Shown here: positions 13,001-22,202 of the stretch, in pieces
Position numbering within the stretch: the stretch's first letter is position 1
Layout: each line of letters opens with the position of its first letter
The notes under the pieces: model-generated
What the model was told of the DNA's origin: nothing
The model's database searches: none
What the model saw: the letters and a program-made list of their open reading frames with translations, nothing else
Program-made: the position numbers and the translations under genes
Assembly (NCBI RefSeq): GCF_032118995.1
Contig: NC_092660.1
Span: 7,083,501 to 7,147,500 of the forward strand
Source of the DNA: Asterias amurensis
Taxonomy: Eukaryota > Echinodermata > Asteroidea > Forcipulatida > Asteriidae
DNA length: 64,000 bases
Direction of reading: 5' to 3'

Positions 13001-16000
13001 ACACTAACTTAGATGAACAACTCTAGACGAATAGCAAATTGGATAACATACCTGACCATTCTTTTGCCGAATGATTCCAGTGAATAATTAGCTGAATTCT
13101 GCATTGCAGGATAACTACTGATTTTGGTAGTCAGGCCACTGTATAAAGAAACGATCATGAGTTATTAAATTGACTGCAAAAAGAAGCTTTACATGAACTA
13201 GTATACATGAGTAGGTATACACATTCAAACCGGGGACCTATAACAAAAGAGGACAATAGGGTCCATGGTTCAGGAAAGGTCCACAGTTGGAAAGCGTGTA
13301 CAAAACCAATAGGAGCTATTGCAAAAAAGTTAACAAAGTATAAACAAAAGTGGGACAATAGGAGGTTCATGGTTGCAGGCGTATACAAGCTTGGGTGTGT
13401 GTTTCACATAAAAAGAAACAAATTATACAATTACATTTACTTTAACATGTACATTTAGTAAACCATAAACTTCTGTTAGAAAATTAACTGAAGTTGATAC
13501 AAGTCTCAAGCACCAGTGTGTTGAAATGGTACATTTAAATGAGTTCATTTTATGTATGTACTGTGTACATCCATGTTGAGTTAAAATACAAAGTGCACTT
13601 TATGTATTGTATTAGGTTTTGTCAATAGGCTTTGTCTATAAATCAAACATCTGACATAGCTGTAGTTCTGCAGTGTGGTGTTCCGGACTCACAGTTTTTG
13701 CCCAACACTCGGAGCAGAATACACTGTGCTGCCCTGCAAAAACTTCAAAATATTGCCCATAGTGGATTGACCTGCGACACAGCTAATGATAAAGAGTAGC
13801 AAATATCACAGAGAAAGAACACAGTAAAAAGGCCATTCAACTAGTTGCATGGCCCCATAACATTTATAAACCTGGCCCCACTTCAGCAATCATGGCTCCA
13901 TTGTTATACAAGAAAATTGTTGTTGATCCGCTCACCCCTGGTGGAATTTTGATTTATTGCCCACCACTAAAATTGATCTAGCTACAAGTACAACCCTGGT
14001 GGTGTTCAAAAGCGAGGTTTAGCTGCACGTCATGCGAGCAAATACCTGAACGCGAACGTCAAAAAAATGGTGTTGTTTCTGGGTGACGACGCCGCTTTGG
14101 GCTTGTTGCATGCTCAAGTCTGAAGTCTGCGCGCACGTACGTACCTGACATGAAAAATAGTAACTACGTGTAGGTTAAAAACGTAAGATTTTAATGACAC
14201 AATTTTCTGACGTTCACGTTCACGCGGATCGTGCAGCTAATTCTCCCTAATACCTCATTACTCTTCCATCCAGTTCATATAAATATAACATACCTTTTGA
14301 CAGCAGCCACTCCCATGTAGAAGTCCTCTGATATATATTTGCCAAGTTCTGTAAAACCTCCAGCTTCTTGTAGCACACTCCTACGTATTAAGTTGGACAT
14401 ACCCGTCACACATGTGGCTCCTGCGATGTTGCAGCATATATACATACGACAATGAGCACCACCAAAATAGGCCTGTAATTGAAGGAAAACCATTTCAGGA
14501 GCTGATGTAATGTATACCATCACCTGGAAACTCTTATATTTCACTTTTCAGTTGCTACTCAAATTTCAAGACACATATAAACTAGACAGTGAAGCTGCCA
14601 TGGCGAGCTGCCGATCGCCAGATAGACCCAATGACTGATAGAAAAACCAATTATTTGATCAACTGATGGTCAAAGGGGTGTAAACGTTGACAAGTATGAA
14701 GTACTGACCATTTAAGGTTTTTATTGCTTTAGCTCATTCAACTGGAACCAGTGATACACTCTTTGAGTTTTATCTTTTCATATTATCTACATGTAAGCAG
14801 CAATATTTGATTTAAGTTTTAAATCTGTACATCATTGCAATAAGGAGTGATGACCATTTAAGGTTTTCAATTTAGCTCATTCAACTTGAACCAGTGATAA
14901 ACTCTTTTAATTTTATCTTTTTGAATGAAGCAAGAAGTAACATTTGATTGAAGTTTCAAGTCAGAATATCGTTGTAATAAGGAGTTATGACCATTAAAGG
15001 TTTTCATTGTTTTAGCTCATTCAACTGGAACCAGTGATACACTCTTTTTAAGTTTTATCTTTTCATGTGCATCTATATGTAAGAAGCAATATTTGACGTT
15101 AGTTTCAAGTCAATACATCATTGCAATAAGGAGTTATGACCATTTAAGGTTTTCATTGTTTCAGCTCATTCAACTGGAACCAGTGATACACTCTTTGAGT
15201 TTTATCTTTTCATGCATCTATATATAAGAAGCAATATTTGATTGAAGTTTCAAGTCAGAATATCGTTGTAATAAGGAGTTATGACCATTAAGGGTTTTCA
15301 TTGTTTTAGCTCATTCAACTGGAACCAGTGATACACTTTTTGAGTTTTATCTTTTCATGTGCATCTATATGTAAGAAGCAATATTTGATTTTAGTTTCAA
15401 GTCAATACATCATTGCAATAAGGAGTTATGACCATTTAAGGTTTTTATTGTTTCAGCTCATTCAACTGGAACCAGTGATACACTCTTTGAGTTTTATCTT
15501 TTCATGCATCTATATGTAAGAAGCAATATTTGATTATAGTTTCAAGTCAATACATCATTGCAGTAAGGAGTTATGACCATTTAAGGTTTTTATTGTTTCA
15601 GCTCATTCAACTGAAACCAGTGACAGAGAGATTGATTTTTGTTATTGTTTCAGCTCATTCAACTGAAACCAGTGACAAAGAGATTGATTTTTGTTATTGT
15701 TTCAGCTCATTCAACTGAAACCAGTGACAGAGAGATTGATTTTTGTTTAAACAAATTATTTCAAGGCTTAAGATTTAAGTTTGAGTTTGGTTCTTTAAAA
15801 TCCAGATGTCAATGTTTGAGCCTGAAAAAAAATTCTTTTTTTTAATCCAAAAACTTATGTTATTCCAAAAACGTTAACTATTTTTTTATTCCTAAACTAC
15901 AACATTATCGGAAAACATAGCTGAAAATTACCACAAATGACTGACAAGTATACATAACAATCTCACTTGGGCTTATACATACCAAAAACAACTCAACTCA

Positions 16001-19000
16001 GAGACTGAAACTTAAACCCAAAACATTTTATGCAACGTTTTGCGGATTCAGTGCCGCATCACCTTGCAGGATGTCGCCCTCATATCATATTTTCACTTAG
16101 ATGTTTTCTTTTTGTAACTCGCCAGAAACTTTGTATACCATTTGACATTCAATTAGGTTTTGGTGACCATAGAAAGTGTTTCGGTTAGATTTTAAGTAAT
16201 TTTTAAAGTTTTTTTCCAGTGCGGAGTTATTACGTTGAGGTAAAGTGCACTGGGCGTGTAGGGGCATTATGCGATATAAAGACTGGCTCTGTGAACTAGT
16301 GAATAAATGTCTCCTTAACAAGCATTGGTGTGTAAAAGTTAAGTATACAATATATGCTTGTTCTGTGGCAACCATCAAATCAACTGTTTTCGCTGTATGT
16401 ATTGTTTCTTGGTATTTTGGCACTTGACATACCATGCGTACACTTGTACGCGCAGACAACGTATCAGTTTAAGATTTATGTTGCTCGCACCTGCAAATTA
16501 CCAACCAAGGTTTTTATTTTTGTTGTGCTGTTAATTTTTAAATCTCAAAGTCTGGTTCTTGAAAATATGCAAAAATAATAGTGACTTAAGTGTAAGAGAT
16601 TAGGTGCCACGCAAAGCCAAACTAAGACGTCAATAGGTTTTCGGCTGAATGCCGAACACCTAACAAGGTTATGCAATTGTCAGAAAAAACATGTCACGAA
16701 CAAAGGACTCACCTTTTCTAATGTAGCAGCAAAGCCTTTCCTATTACAGCAGAATGGTATGGCATGGACCAATCCAACATTTGCAGTCATTTTACACACC
16801 ATTTCCGTCAGAGTGTTCTTATACACTGAAGTTAAAAAAGACACATTAAAGAAAAGACTTAAAGGGTCTGGGTACTTTTTGTTAAGACACAAAACACAAT
16901 GTCTACAGATTGAAGATAATGATGGTAGAAATCTTCTTTTATAAAAATACTTGCTGAGGTGCTGCAGTTTTTGAGATGAGTAAAACAAGTCACAAAAGTA
17001 ATTTCTGTCTCAGCGAGAAAAAAAATTGTTTTAGCATGTCAAAACAAATTTACCATGGTAAATTACCATAAGTGGTAAAAACGTTTTACATGACAAAACT
17101 GAGAAGAAAGAACATGTACATTGTTTTAAAAATAGCACCGCAGCAAGTAACTTTTTAAGGTAAGCTTTCTACTATCATTATCTTCAAACCATGTAAGTTT
17201 AATCTAAACCTGTGGTCATTGTGTTTTGTGTTTAAAAAAAGTACCAAAATACTTAAAAGGGAAGGTACTTGTTGGCAATTGTCGAAGACCAGTCTTCTCA
17301 CTTGGTGTATCCCAACATAAGCAAAAAATAACAAGTCTGTGAAAATTTGAGCTAAATTGGTCAGTTGGTCATCGAAGTTGCGAGAAAATTATGAGGGAAA
17401 AAACACCCTTGTTGGACGAATTTGTGTGCTTTCAGATAGGAATAAAAGACTTCTGGCTAGAAGTCTTTTATTATGTTAGTGAGAAATCACCTCTTTCTCA
17501 AAATCTATGCAACTTCAAAGGGAGCCGTTTCTCACAATGTTTTATACTTTCAACAGCTCTGCAATGGTCGTTACCAAGTCAGTTTTCAGGTTAATGTTTG
17601 TTTTGAGTAATTACCAAATGTGTACCTTCCCTTTAAAGAGTTAAAAATGCAATAACATTCATGTAATCAAAATAAAGTAAACCTAACTGTTGAAAATGAT
17701 TTTGTTTCAACTTTCTTAACGTTTCGATCAGTATGCGATAATCGTCCTCCAGCATGCCCTACTGATCGAAACGTGGAGTTTAAACCAACAGTTCTTTTCA
17801 GAACCGCCCCAACTCTTTTAGAGATTTATTACCATGTCATTACATGGTGTTACCCCAAACCTTTCCTTATCGTATTTCCACCATGCAAAATTTTAAATCC
17901 AACTTACCCATAATACCACTATCACTGATCATAATGAGTTCATACTGAGCAGCACTATAGCCAGGCATGAGGTTATTCAGCTTAGGATTTAGTCCCACTT
18001 TAGAACCACCTGTATAACGAAAAATTGTTTCAATTAAAAAATCTTCATTTTAAAGGATTTGGGTACTTTTTGAAACACAAAACACAATGTCCACAGATTT
18101 ACATCAAATTTACACAGTTTGAAGATAATGATAGTAGAAAGATTACCTTAGAATAGTACTTGTTGGGGGTGTTGTAGTTTTTGAGAAATAGGTAAAACAA
18201 TGTCACAAATAATAACATTGTTTTGCTAATTTCTCAAAAACTACAGCACATCAGCAGGTATTATTTTAAGGGAAGCTTTCTACCATCATTAGCTTCAAAC
18301 TGTTTAAGCTGAATGTTAGTCTGTAGAAATTGCGTTTTGTGTCCTTACACAGACCCTTTAAATATATACATAACACTAAGCAGTTATTAGCAAAACTCCT
18401 AAAATTGTTTCATCATTTATTGATGATACAAATCTATAAAACTGATTTATGACAAGTTTGTAAGTACTATTACATGTAATATACAATTCATGTAGATCTT
18501 CCAAACTGGATACAGAATACAATTGGAAAACAAACTTGATCTTAAATAAATGTGTTTAATTATTATTTGTGTTATTAAGAGCAAGTTCCAATTAACACAC
18601 AATTCTAAATTCAATCCAAACCTAATGTATGTGTAAGCTAAATTTCCATTTCACATGACAGAATTATCTTCATGCGTGGTATATTCAATTTGTGTAAATG
18701 AAATGAAATATTGTATAACACTTTTACTTTCATTCTTAAGGGCCAGTCACACTGCAGCGATAACGAAATCGATCACGACACAAAGAGAACACATTCTATT
18801 GGTTAAATTGCTCCACGCGGAATACACGCACGCTTATTCAATCAATTGAGGGCGTGCGTTGTTAAAGTTACCGTTATTGTTTTCGTTTATCGCTGCAGTG
18901 TGACTGGCCCTTTATACTGGCATCATACTCTCTCATTGAGTCCAGCCAGTAAAAGAGTGAAAGTGGAAGAGTTTGGCCAATTAATGATGACTCGACACCT

Positions 19001-21348
19001 TTGGTATTTTTTGTCAAAGACTAGTCTTCTCATTTGTTGTATCTCAACATATGCATACAACAAAAAAACCTGTGACAATTTGAGCTCATTTGGTCGCCGA
19101 AGTTGCAAGATGATAATGAAAGAAAAAAATCCATTGTCACACGAAGTTGTGTGCTTTCAGATGCTTGATTTCTTGACCTAAAATCTAATTCTGAGGTCTC
19201 GAAATCAAATTCGTGGAAAATTACTTCCTGAAAACTATGTTAATTTAGAGGGGGCGTTTCTAAATGTTTTTAAACTATCAACAGCTCCCCATTACTCGTT
19301 ACCAAGGAAGGTTTTATGCTAATAATTATTTTGAGTAATTACCAATAGTGTCCACTGCCTTTAAGAAGAAGAAAGTTGAAGCTTCATTCAATACACTTAT
19401 CAATTCTTTATAAACTATGCAGTCGTAAGTACTTACCAACAAACAGCCTGGCATCCACATGAGGATATTTTTCTATAAGTGGCTCTACAACTTTACATGC
19501 TGGATCCTTTTCGTCTTGTATACAAAATATAAGCTCAAACTGTGGAAATATAAATAAACAAATAAGGTACAGCTCTTCGTGTTACATGTAGAAACAGTAT
19601 AACAACACCTTCCCTGTCATTTTCAAAGAAACTTAAGGTTTATACACTGAATTCAGCGTGGAAGCAACAATTTGTGGCCTGCCCAGGGCTAAACCTTTTC
19701 GCCAGGCACTCTGAAAAAATTACACTGTGCTGCCCAGTATCAATTTCCCCAAGATTGCACTTCAGTTTTGATGGCCCCATATCTAAACATGGATATTTGT
19801 ATTTATCTGCTCGCCCTTGGTGGATTTAGAGTCCACAACTAAAATTTATCTAGCAACAACACTGTTTATATTTTCCTTATTTTCTCAAATTAAGACCGAG
19901 TGTAAACTTCAAACAAGATAACCAATTCTAAAGCACACCCTTTATTAAATATTTGATCATTATTCTATAACAAGCTTTTTGGTCTGAGTGAATACAACAA
20001 GCATTGTTTCAAACTTACTCTGGGGTAATCCAAATTGAAAAATGTTTCCAGGTTATCTTCTAAGTTTGCATCAACACCAACTAAAGGTTTAAGTATAGAG
20101 ACTCCAGGTAGTTCTTCCCTTACTACGTTGCTTGGTTTCCGGTACATGCATAGTTTTCTGTTGATAAAAGAAACAAAATAAGTTACCAATGCTATTTGAT
20201 CCCGCTCTATCGTGAGAGATAGAATATACTACGGGGTCGAGGTTGACAAAACCACCGCGCCACGAATTATCTACATGCTGTAGGGCCTATGTGAAATAAA
20301 CAGACCCGCGGAGTAGTTTAAGGTGATCGTAACCCCCCATCCTCCCTTTACATCAAAGCTGTTACATTATGTGCGTTCCCTCAACTTCAAGTTAGGGGAG
20401 AGGTAGGTGAATTATTTGATTATCCACCAAATTAACAAAATAAATGTGGAAATGGACATCGACGGAACATGACGTACCTCGACGCACCTCTTAAAGATTT
20501 CTGACTGACCACTATTGGATTTTGAAGTACCCACACCGTCACCTTTTTTAGAGTAAAGTACTCTTTAGTAAAGACGCAGACTTGATGCACCCTCCCCGGG
20601 GGTCCTATAGTGTATTATACAATTGATAGGTGTATTACTCTTGAGATTAAAATGTAGGGCCTATCCTTTTTATACAAATTTGTGAAAAAGTGGTGCACCT
20701 GGCAGGATACAGAAATGTTTTCAAATATTCAATTGTTTTATTACTAACGGTTAGTTACTAATTCCGGATAACTTTCCGTATGGCGCCACCACTTTTTCAC
20801 TCATTTTTACAAAAAGGGATATGTCAATCAGGTAAATTAGATACTATATATTTTATTTCGAATGAAAAAGTGGTGGCGCCATACGGAAACTTTTCCCTAA
20901 TTCCTTAAGTTGGTAGTCTACTCATGTCTTGAGGCTGGTCCATGGACGTTCTTCTACCATGGCATGGTGGACTAACTCTAAAGGAGGTAGAAAACACTAC
21001 AACAGGGAAATTGAGTCCAAACATGCCCAGGCCAAAACATTTCTTGTTGTTTAATATAGAATCGGATCGGATCGCAACTTTTGTTCCATCCATTCAAATG
21101 AAATTCAATTTCAAATACATTTGAAATAATGAGGTAGATCTGCTTAAGGCAATATTTATTGCAGAAGGATAATACAATTTAACTGAAAAAAGGTCCAACA
21201 ACTATACTGAGATTTAAGTGAGAGATACTTACACATAAAGTATTCCAATGATGTGGAATATATACAGGCACATCACATCCACGCAAAGGAAGAAGTAGGC
21301 GAGGCCCAACGTGAAGTTGGATTGGAGATACAAACTCCAAAAATCCAT
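6851..21348 (-). CDS. UGCG: Ceramide glucosyltransferase (UGCG), nine exons, complete
   Basis: Transfers glucose from UDP-glucose to ceramide, the first step of glycosphingolipid synthesis, on the cytosolic face of Golgi membranes. Joining exons 21233-21348, 20019-20157, 19437-19539, 17908-18009, 16713-16825, 14294-14472, 13052-13138, 7999-8188 and 6851-7015 gives 1194 nt, or 397 residues plus TGA (human UGCG has 394). Features: an N-terminal signal-anchor helix at about residues 14-38; a GT2 fold with QDEKDP (93-98), the D2 aspartate in SDSG (148-151), CVTGMS (212-217), the D3 aspartate in SED (239-241) and the RMVRW (277-281) version of (Q/R)XXRW; then C-terminal hydrophobic segments at about 300-340. 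All signature residues are present, so it should be active. The start is chosen because it directly precedes the anchor helix. Every junction is GT-AG and in phase. Introns are repeat-rich. Confidence 0.96.
7626..7697 (-). repeat. Degenerate tRNA-derived SINE head in UGCG intron 8
   Basis: Read on the minus strand it shows a box A-like tagctcagttgttaaagc and a box B-like ggttcaaacccc. The anticodon arm does not pair (ggcgc against cggag) and the acceptor ends do not match. It is a SINE promoter relic rather than a functional tRNA gene. Confidence 0.6.
7838..7951. repeat. Internally deleted TTAA MITE (GTGGACAC family)
   Basis: Both ends are intact (taaaggcactggacacc and tgtccagtgcctt) but the roughly 270-bp middle is missing, leaving 114 bp. 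It lies in UGCG intron 8. Confidence 0.75.
7999..8188 (-). CDS. UGCG: UGCG exon 8
   Basis: 190 nt coding residues 281-343 plus the last base of Arg280. Acceptor tttttcag|A, donor TTGCAG|GTGGGT. It opens with the W of the RMVRW motif and carries [15 protein letters not shown] and [11 protein letters not shown], matching the family's EPISE...AAW and FDYIQLRGVQ segments. It forms most of the C-terminal membrane-associated region. The plus-strand open frame at 8054-8341 is its antisense shadow. Confidence 0.95.
8572..9093. mobile_element. hAT-type MITE with perfect 8-bp target duplication
   Basis: The ends are taggcctgggcgaat and attcgcccagcacta, inverted repeats with two mismatches, flanked by the direct repeat TTGTCCAT at 8564-8571 and 9094-9101. 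An 8-bp duplication is the hAT-superfamily hallmark. The interior is an array of 'ccggata / gaatatccg' palindromic words. No ORF. A truncated inverted relative lies at 39714-39848. It sits in UGCG intron 7. Confidence 0.85.
9170..11361. mobile_element. 2.2-kb non-autonomous element with repeated 14-mer GTCATGGACATTAC
   Basis: The termini are perfect 12-bp inverted repeats, GGGCAATTCCAC and GTGGAATTGCCC, each abutted by ATTT (9166-9169 and 11362-11365), a likely 4-bp target duplication. Inside are eight perfect copies of GTCATGGACATTAC: forward at 9182, 9361, 9550, 9583 and 10968; reverse at 10779, 10793 and 10814. No long ORF is present, so it cannot encode a transposase. It occupies nearly half of UGCG intron 7. 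Superfamily not assigned. Confidence 0.75.
11366..13051. other. Remainder of UGCG intron 7
   Basis: AT-rich sequence between the 2.2-kb element and exon 7. I see no exon, RNA gene or clear repeat structure in it. Confidence 0.5.
13052..13138 (-). CDS. UGCG: UGCG exon 7
   Basis: 87 nt coding residues 252-279 with split codons at both ends (Ser251, Arg280). Acceptor ctttatacag|T, donor GGTCAG|GTATGT. It contains AMQNSANYS and FGKRMV, equivalent to AMQNSGSYS and FQSRMI, and supplies the first half of the RXXRW acceptor-site motif. It was recovered by reading the strand directly and is too short to stand out as an ORF. Confidence 0.93.
13671..13998. repeat. Degenerate repeat with CAGTGT / TAGCTACAA-type ends
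   Basis: Starts cagtgtggtgttcc and ends tagctacaagtacaaccctg. It shares 'cactgtgctgccc', 'atggc(t/c)cca' and 'actaaaattgatctagctac' with the better-preserved copies at 19654-19864 and 42838-43044. UGCG intron 6. Confidence 0.5.
14294..14472 (-). CDS. UGCG: UGCG exon 6
   Basis: 179 nt coding residues 192-250 plus two bases of codon 251. Acceptor attacag|GCC, donor AAAAG|GTATGT. It carries [11 protein letters not shown] (the family's conserved His is H198), [11 protein letters not shown] and the D3 motif YISEDF (D241). This is the catalytic heart of the GT2 domain. Confidence 0.96.
14651..15750 (+). repeat. Tandem repeat array, about 145-bp period
   Basis: The word agctcattcaact starts at 14731, 14874, 15014, 15163, 15308, 15455 and 15600 (spacings 140-149 bp), then at 15652 and 15704 (52-bp spacing). 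The last units are a shortened variant with 'gacagagagattgattttt'. Units also share 'ggagttatgacca' and 'ttttatcttttcatg'. The array lies in UGCG intron 5. Confidence 0.9.
15751..16712. other. Remainder of UGCG intron 5
   Basis: No exon or repeat that I can identify. A 120-codon minus-strand open frame at 16097-16459 lacks family resemblance and coherent splice context and is not called. Confidence 0.5.
16713..16825 (-). CDS. UGCG: UGCG exon 5
   Basis: 113 nt finishing the Val154 codon and coding residues 155-191. Acceptor aacttcag|TG, donor GAAAAG|GTGAGT. Contains VGLVHAIPF and [10 protein letters not shown], matching VGLVHGLPY and RQGFAATLEQ. Confidence 0.95.
16857..17260. repeat. Foldback repeat, TAAAGGGTCTGGGTAC family, copy 1
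   Basis: Begins ttaaagggtctgggtac; the far end is a decayed inverse (gtaccaaaatacttaaaa). Inner arms pair: 'gaggtgctgcagtttttgag' and 'gacacaaaacacaatg' have diverged inverse partners. A better copy is at 18050-18361 and an inner-arm relative at 39480-39714. UGCG intron 4. Confidence 0.6.
17255..17635. repeat. TTAA MITE relative with GGGAAGGTAC ends
   Basis: Body matches the GTGGACAC family ('gaccagtcttctcacttgg', 'gagccgtttctcacaatg'), but the termini are aagggaaggtacttg and tgtaccttccctttaa, so this is a subfamily with different ends. Confidence 0.65.
17709..17871. repeat. MITE, TTTGCGGTAACACCATG family, copy 2
   Basis: Contains 'cgtttcgatcagtatg' and its inverse 'tactgatcgaaacg', 'gttcttttcagaaccg' and the end tacatggtgttacc. 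It lies immediately downstream of UGCG exon 4, within 40 bp of its donor. Confidence 0.6.
17908..18009 (-). CDS. UGCG: UGCG exon 4
   Basis: 102 nt completing Gly120, coding residues 121-153 and the first base of Val154. Acceptor tatacag|GT, donor TTATGG|GTAAGT. It carries [15 protein letters not shown] and the UDP-sugar-binding D2 motif SDSG (D149). Confidence 0.95.
18050..18361. repeat. Foldback repeat, TAAAGGGTCTGGGTAC family, copy 2
   Basis: About 312 bp: taaaggatttgggtac at the left, cagaccctttaa at the right. Long internal arms pair ('gttgtagtttttgagaaat' with 'atttctcaaaaactacagc'). UGCG intron 3. Confidence 0.7.
18737..18913. repeat. Short MITE with TAAGGGCCAGTCACACTGCA ends
   Basis: The ends are near-perfect inverted repeats of about 28 bp (taagggccagtcacactgca... 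and tgcagtgtgactggccctt). Total about 177 bp. Related copies: 32522-32706 (diverged) and 45641-45785 (truncated). Confidence 0.8.
18985..19364. repeat. TTAA MITE (GTGGACAC family)
   Basis: Left end decayed (actcgacacctttggtatt), right end intact (gtgtccactgcctttaa). It contains the family's palindromic 'gaggtctcgaaatcaa' centre. UGCG intron 3. Confidence 0.7.
19437..19539 (-). CDS. UGCG: UGCG exon 3
   Basis: 103 nt coding residues 86-119 plus the first base of Gly120. Acceptor tttccacag|TTT, donor TTTGTTG|GTAAGT. It contains CIQDEKDPA (D1 region) and [11 protein letters not shown]. Confidence 0.95.
19654..19864. repeat. hAT-like MITE, CAGTGTTGTAGC family, diverged copy
   Basis: Starts cagcgtggaagcaaca and ends tagcaacaacactg. 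It shares 'cactgtgctgccca', 'gatggccccatatctaaaca' and 'ccacaactaaaatt' with the copy at 42838-43044. UGCG intron 2. Confidence 0.65.
20019..20157 (-). CDS. UGCG: UGCG exon 2
   Basis: 139 nt completing Val39 and coding residues 40-85. Acceptor tatcaacag|A, donor CCCAGA|GTAAGT. It contains [14 protein letters not shown] and [11 protein letters not shown], near-identical to the LPGVSLLKPLKGVD and NLETFFELDYP hallmark of UGCG. Confidence 0.97.
20759..20900. repeat. Foldback MITE with GGCGCCACCACTTTTTCA arms
   Basis: The arms ataactttccgtatggcgcc + accactttttca and their inverse (tgaaaaagtggtggcgccat + acggaaac) surround a roughly 70-bp loop. A diverged half-arm (gaaaaagtggtgcacct) occurs at about 20682-20700. 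UGCG intron 1. Confidence 0.8.
21233..21348 (-). CDS. UGCG: UGCG exon 1 (start codon)
   Basis: 116 nt coding residues 1-38 plus two bases of Val39. Start context is gtttggacgATGG (purine at -3, G at +4). Residues 14-38 are strongly hydrophobic ([20 protein letters not shown]), the expected N-terminal anchor. Donor TATGT|GTAAGT. Confidence 0.93.
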
Positions 21349-22140
21349 CGTCCAAACTGTTCTTTCCCTTTTATCGGTAACTGAACTGATCGGTGACCTA
21401 ACTAAAGTCTACAAATCTACATCTATTTTTCATCTCAGTCAGAGAACATTACGTTGGGTTGCACAGTTACAAATAACACAAATTGGAATGAATTTAACAT
21501 TCAACCATTTCGACATACGCCCGAGCGACATGCGATTGTGATAAACCGGACCACAAATCCCACACAGTACCGCGGCCCACGTACCAACATGTACATGTAC
21601 GTACATACAAATGCGTGTCGCTCCCACTCTGGTGTTCATGTACGAAACGTCACCGTGGTCAACGCCTTGTTCGGTTTGCATACAAATTTAGTGCGTTGAG
21701 TGGAGGAATACGATTTGGATGGCCAACTTAACGACTGATTTTTCCACGGTATCAAAAGCGCACGGTCGAGAGACGGAGACTACGCACTGGTCATCAATTT
21801 GACCCCGTTGGCCCTGGCGACAAGTTTGACGTCACTTTTTCTGGTTGACCAATGGGCATTCAACTGAAGAAACTGATTGATATAAAGATCACGATTCCAA
21901 TGCATGTACTGCTGGATACACGGGGACGAGCGAATAGTCACAACCTTTTTCTATTGTGACCTACCGACCCGAAACAAGAGATAAATGTATTAGTCATCGT
22001 CATGTGATTACAACATGCATGGATGGAGCGTCATATGTCATTAGTATCATTCGTATAGATTTTTTTCCATGAGTGGCGAGCTTTGTACCTTACAGTGTAC
22101 ACAACTTTTTATCTACAATTATTATCTCAATAAGAAGACC
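21349..22140 (-). promoter_or_regulatory. UGCG 5' flank / probable promoter region
   Basis: Comparatively CpG-containing sequence upstream of the UGCG start. A perfect CRE-type palindrome TGACGTCA lies at 21827-21834, about 480 bp before the ATG, with an inverted CCAAT box (ATTGG on the minus strand) about 15 bp further upstream at about 21850. No TATA box is obvious. The transcription start was not located. Confidence 0.4.
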
Positions 22141-22143
22141 TTA

Positions 22144-22202
22144 TATGGAGGTAGACCCATGGTGGTTCTACCTCCATGGTATCATGGAGGTACATGTAGA
22201 AC
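22144..22202. repeat. CTACCTCCATGG palindromic repeat fragment
   Basis: Contains atggaggtagacccatgg, ttctacctccatgg and atggaggtac: the same word that builds the array at 60735-61131. Confidence 0.6.

Noticed and set aside
14651..15750. CRISPR-like regularly spaced repeats
   Set aside because: The units are contiguous tandem repeats of about 145 bp without unique spacers, in an intron of a eukaryotic gene.
16097..16459. 120-codon minus-strand open frame between UGCG exons 5 and 6
   Set aside because: UGCG exons 5 and 6 join directly in frame; the frame has no family resemblance and low-complexity composition.
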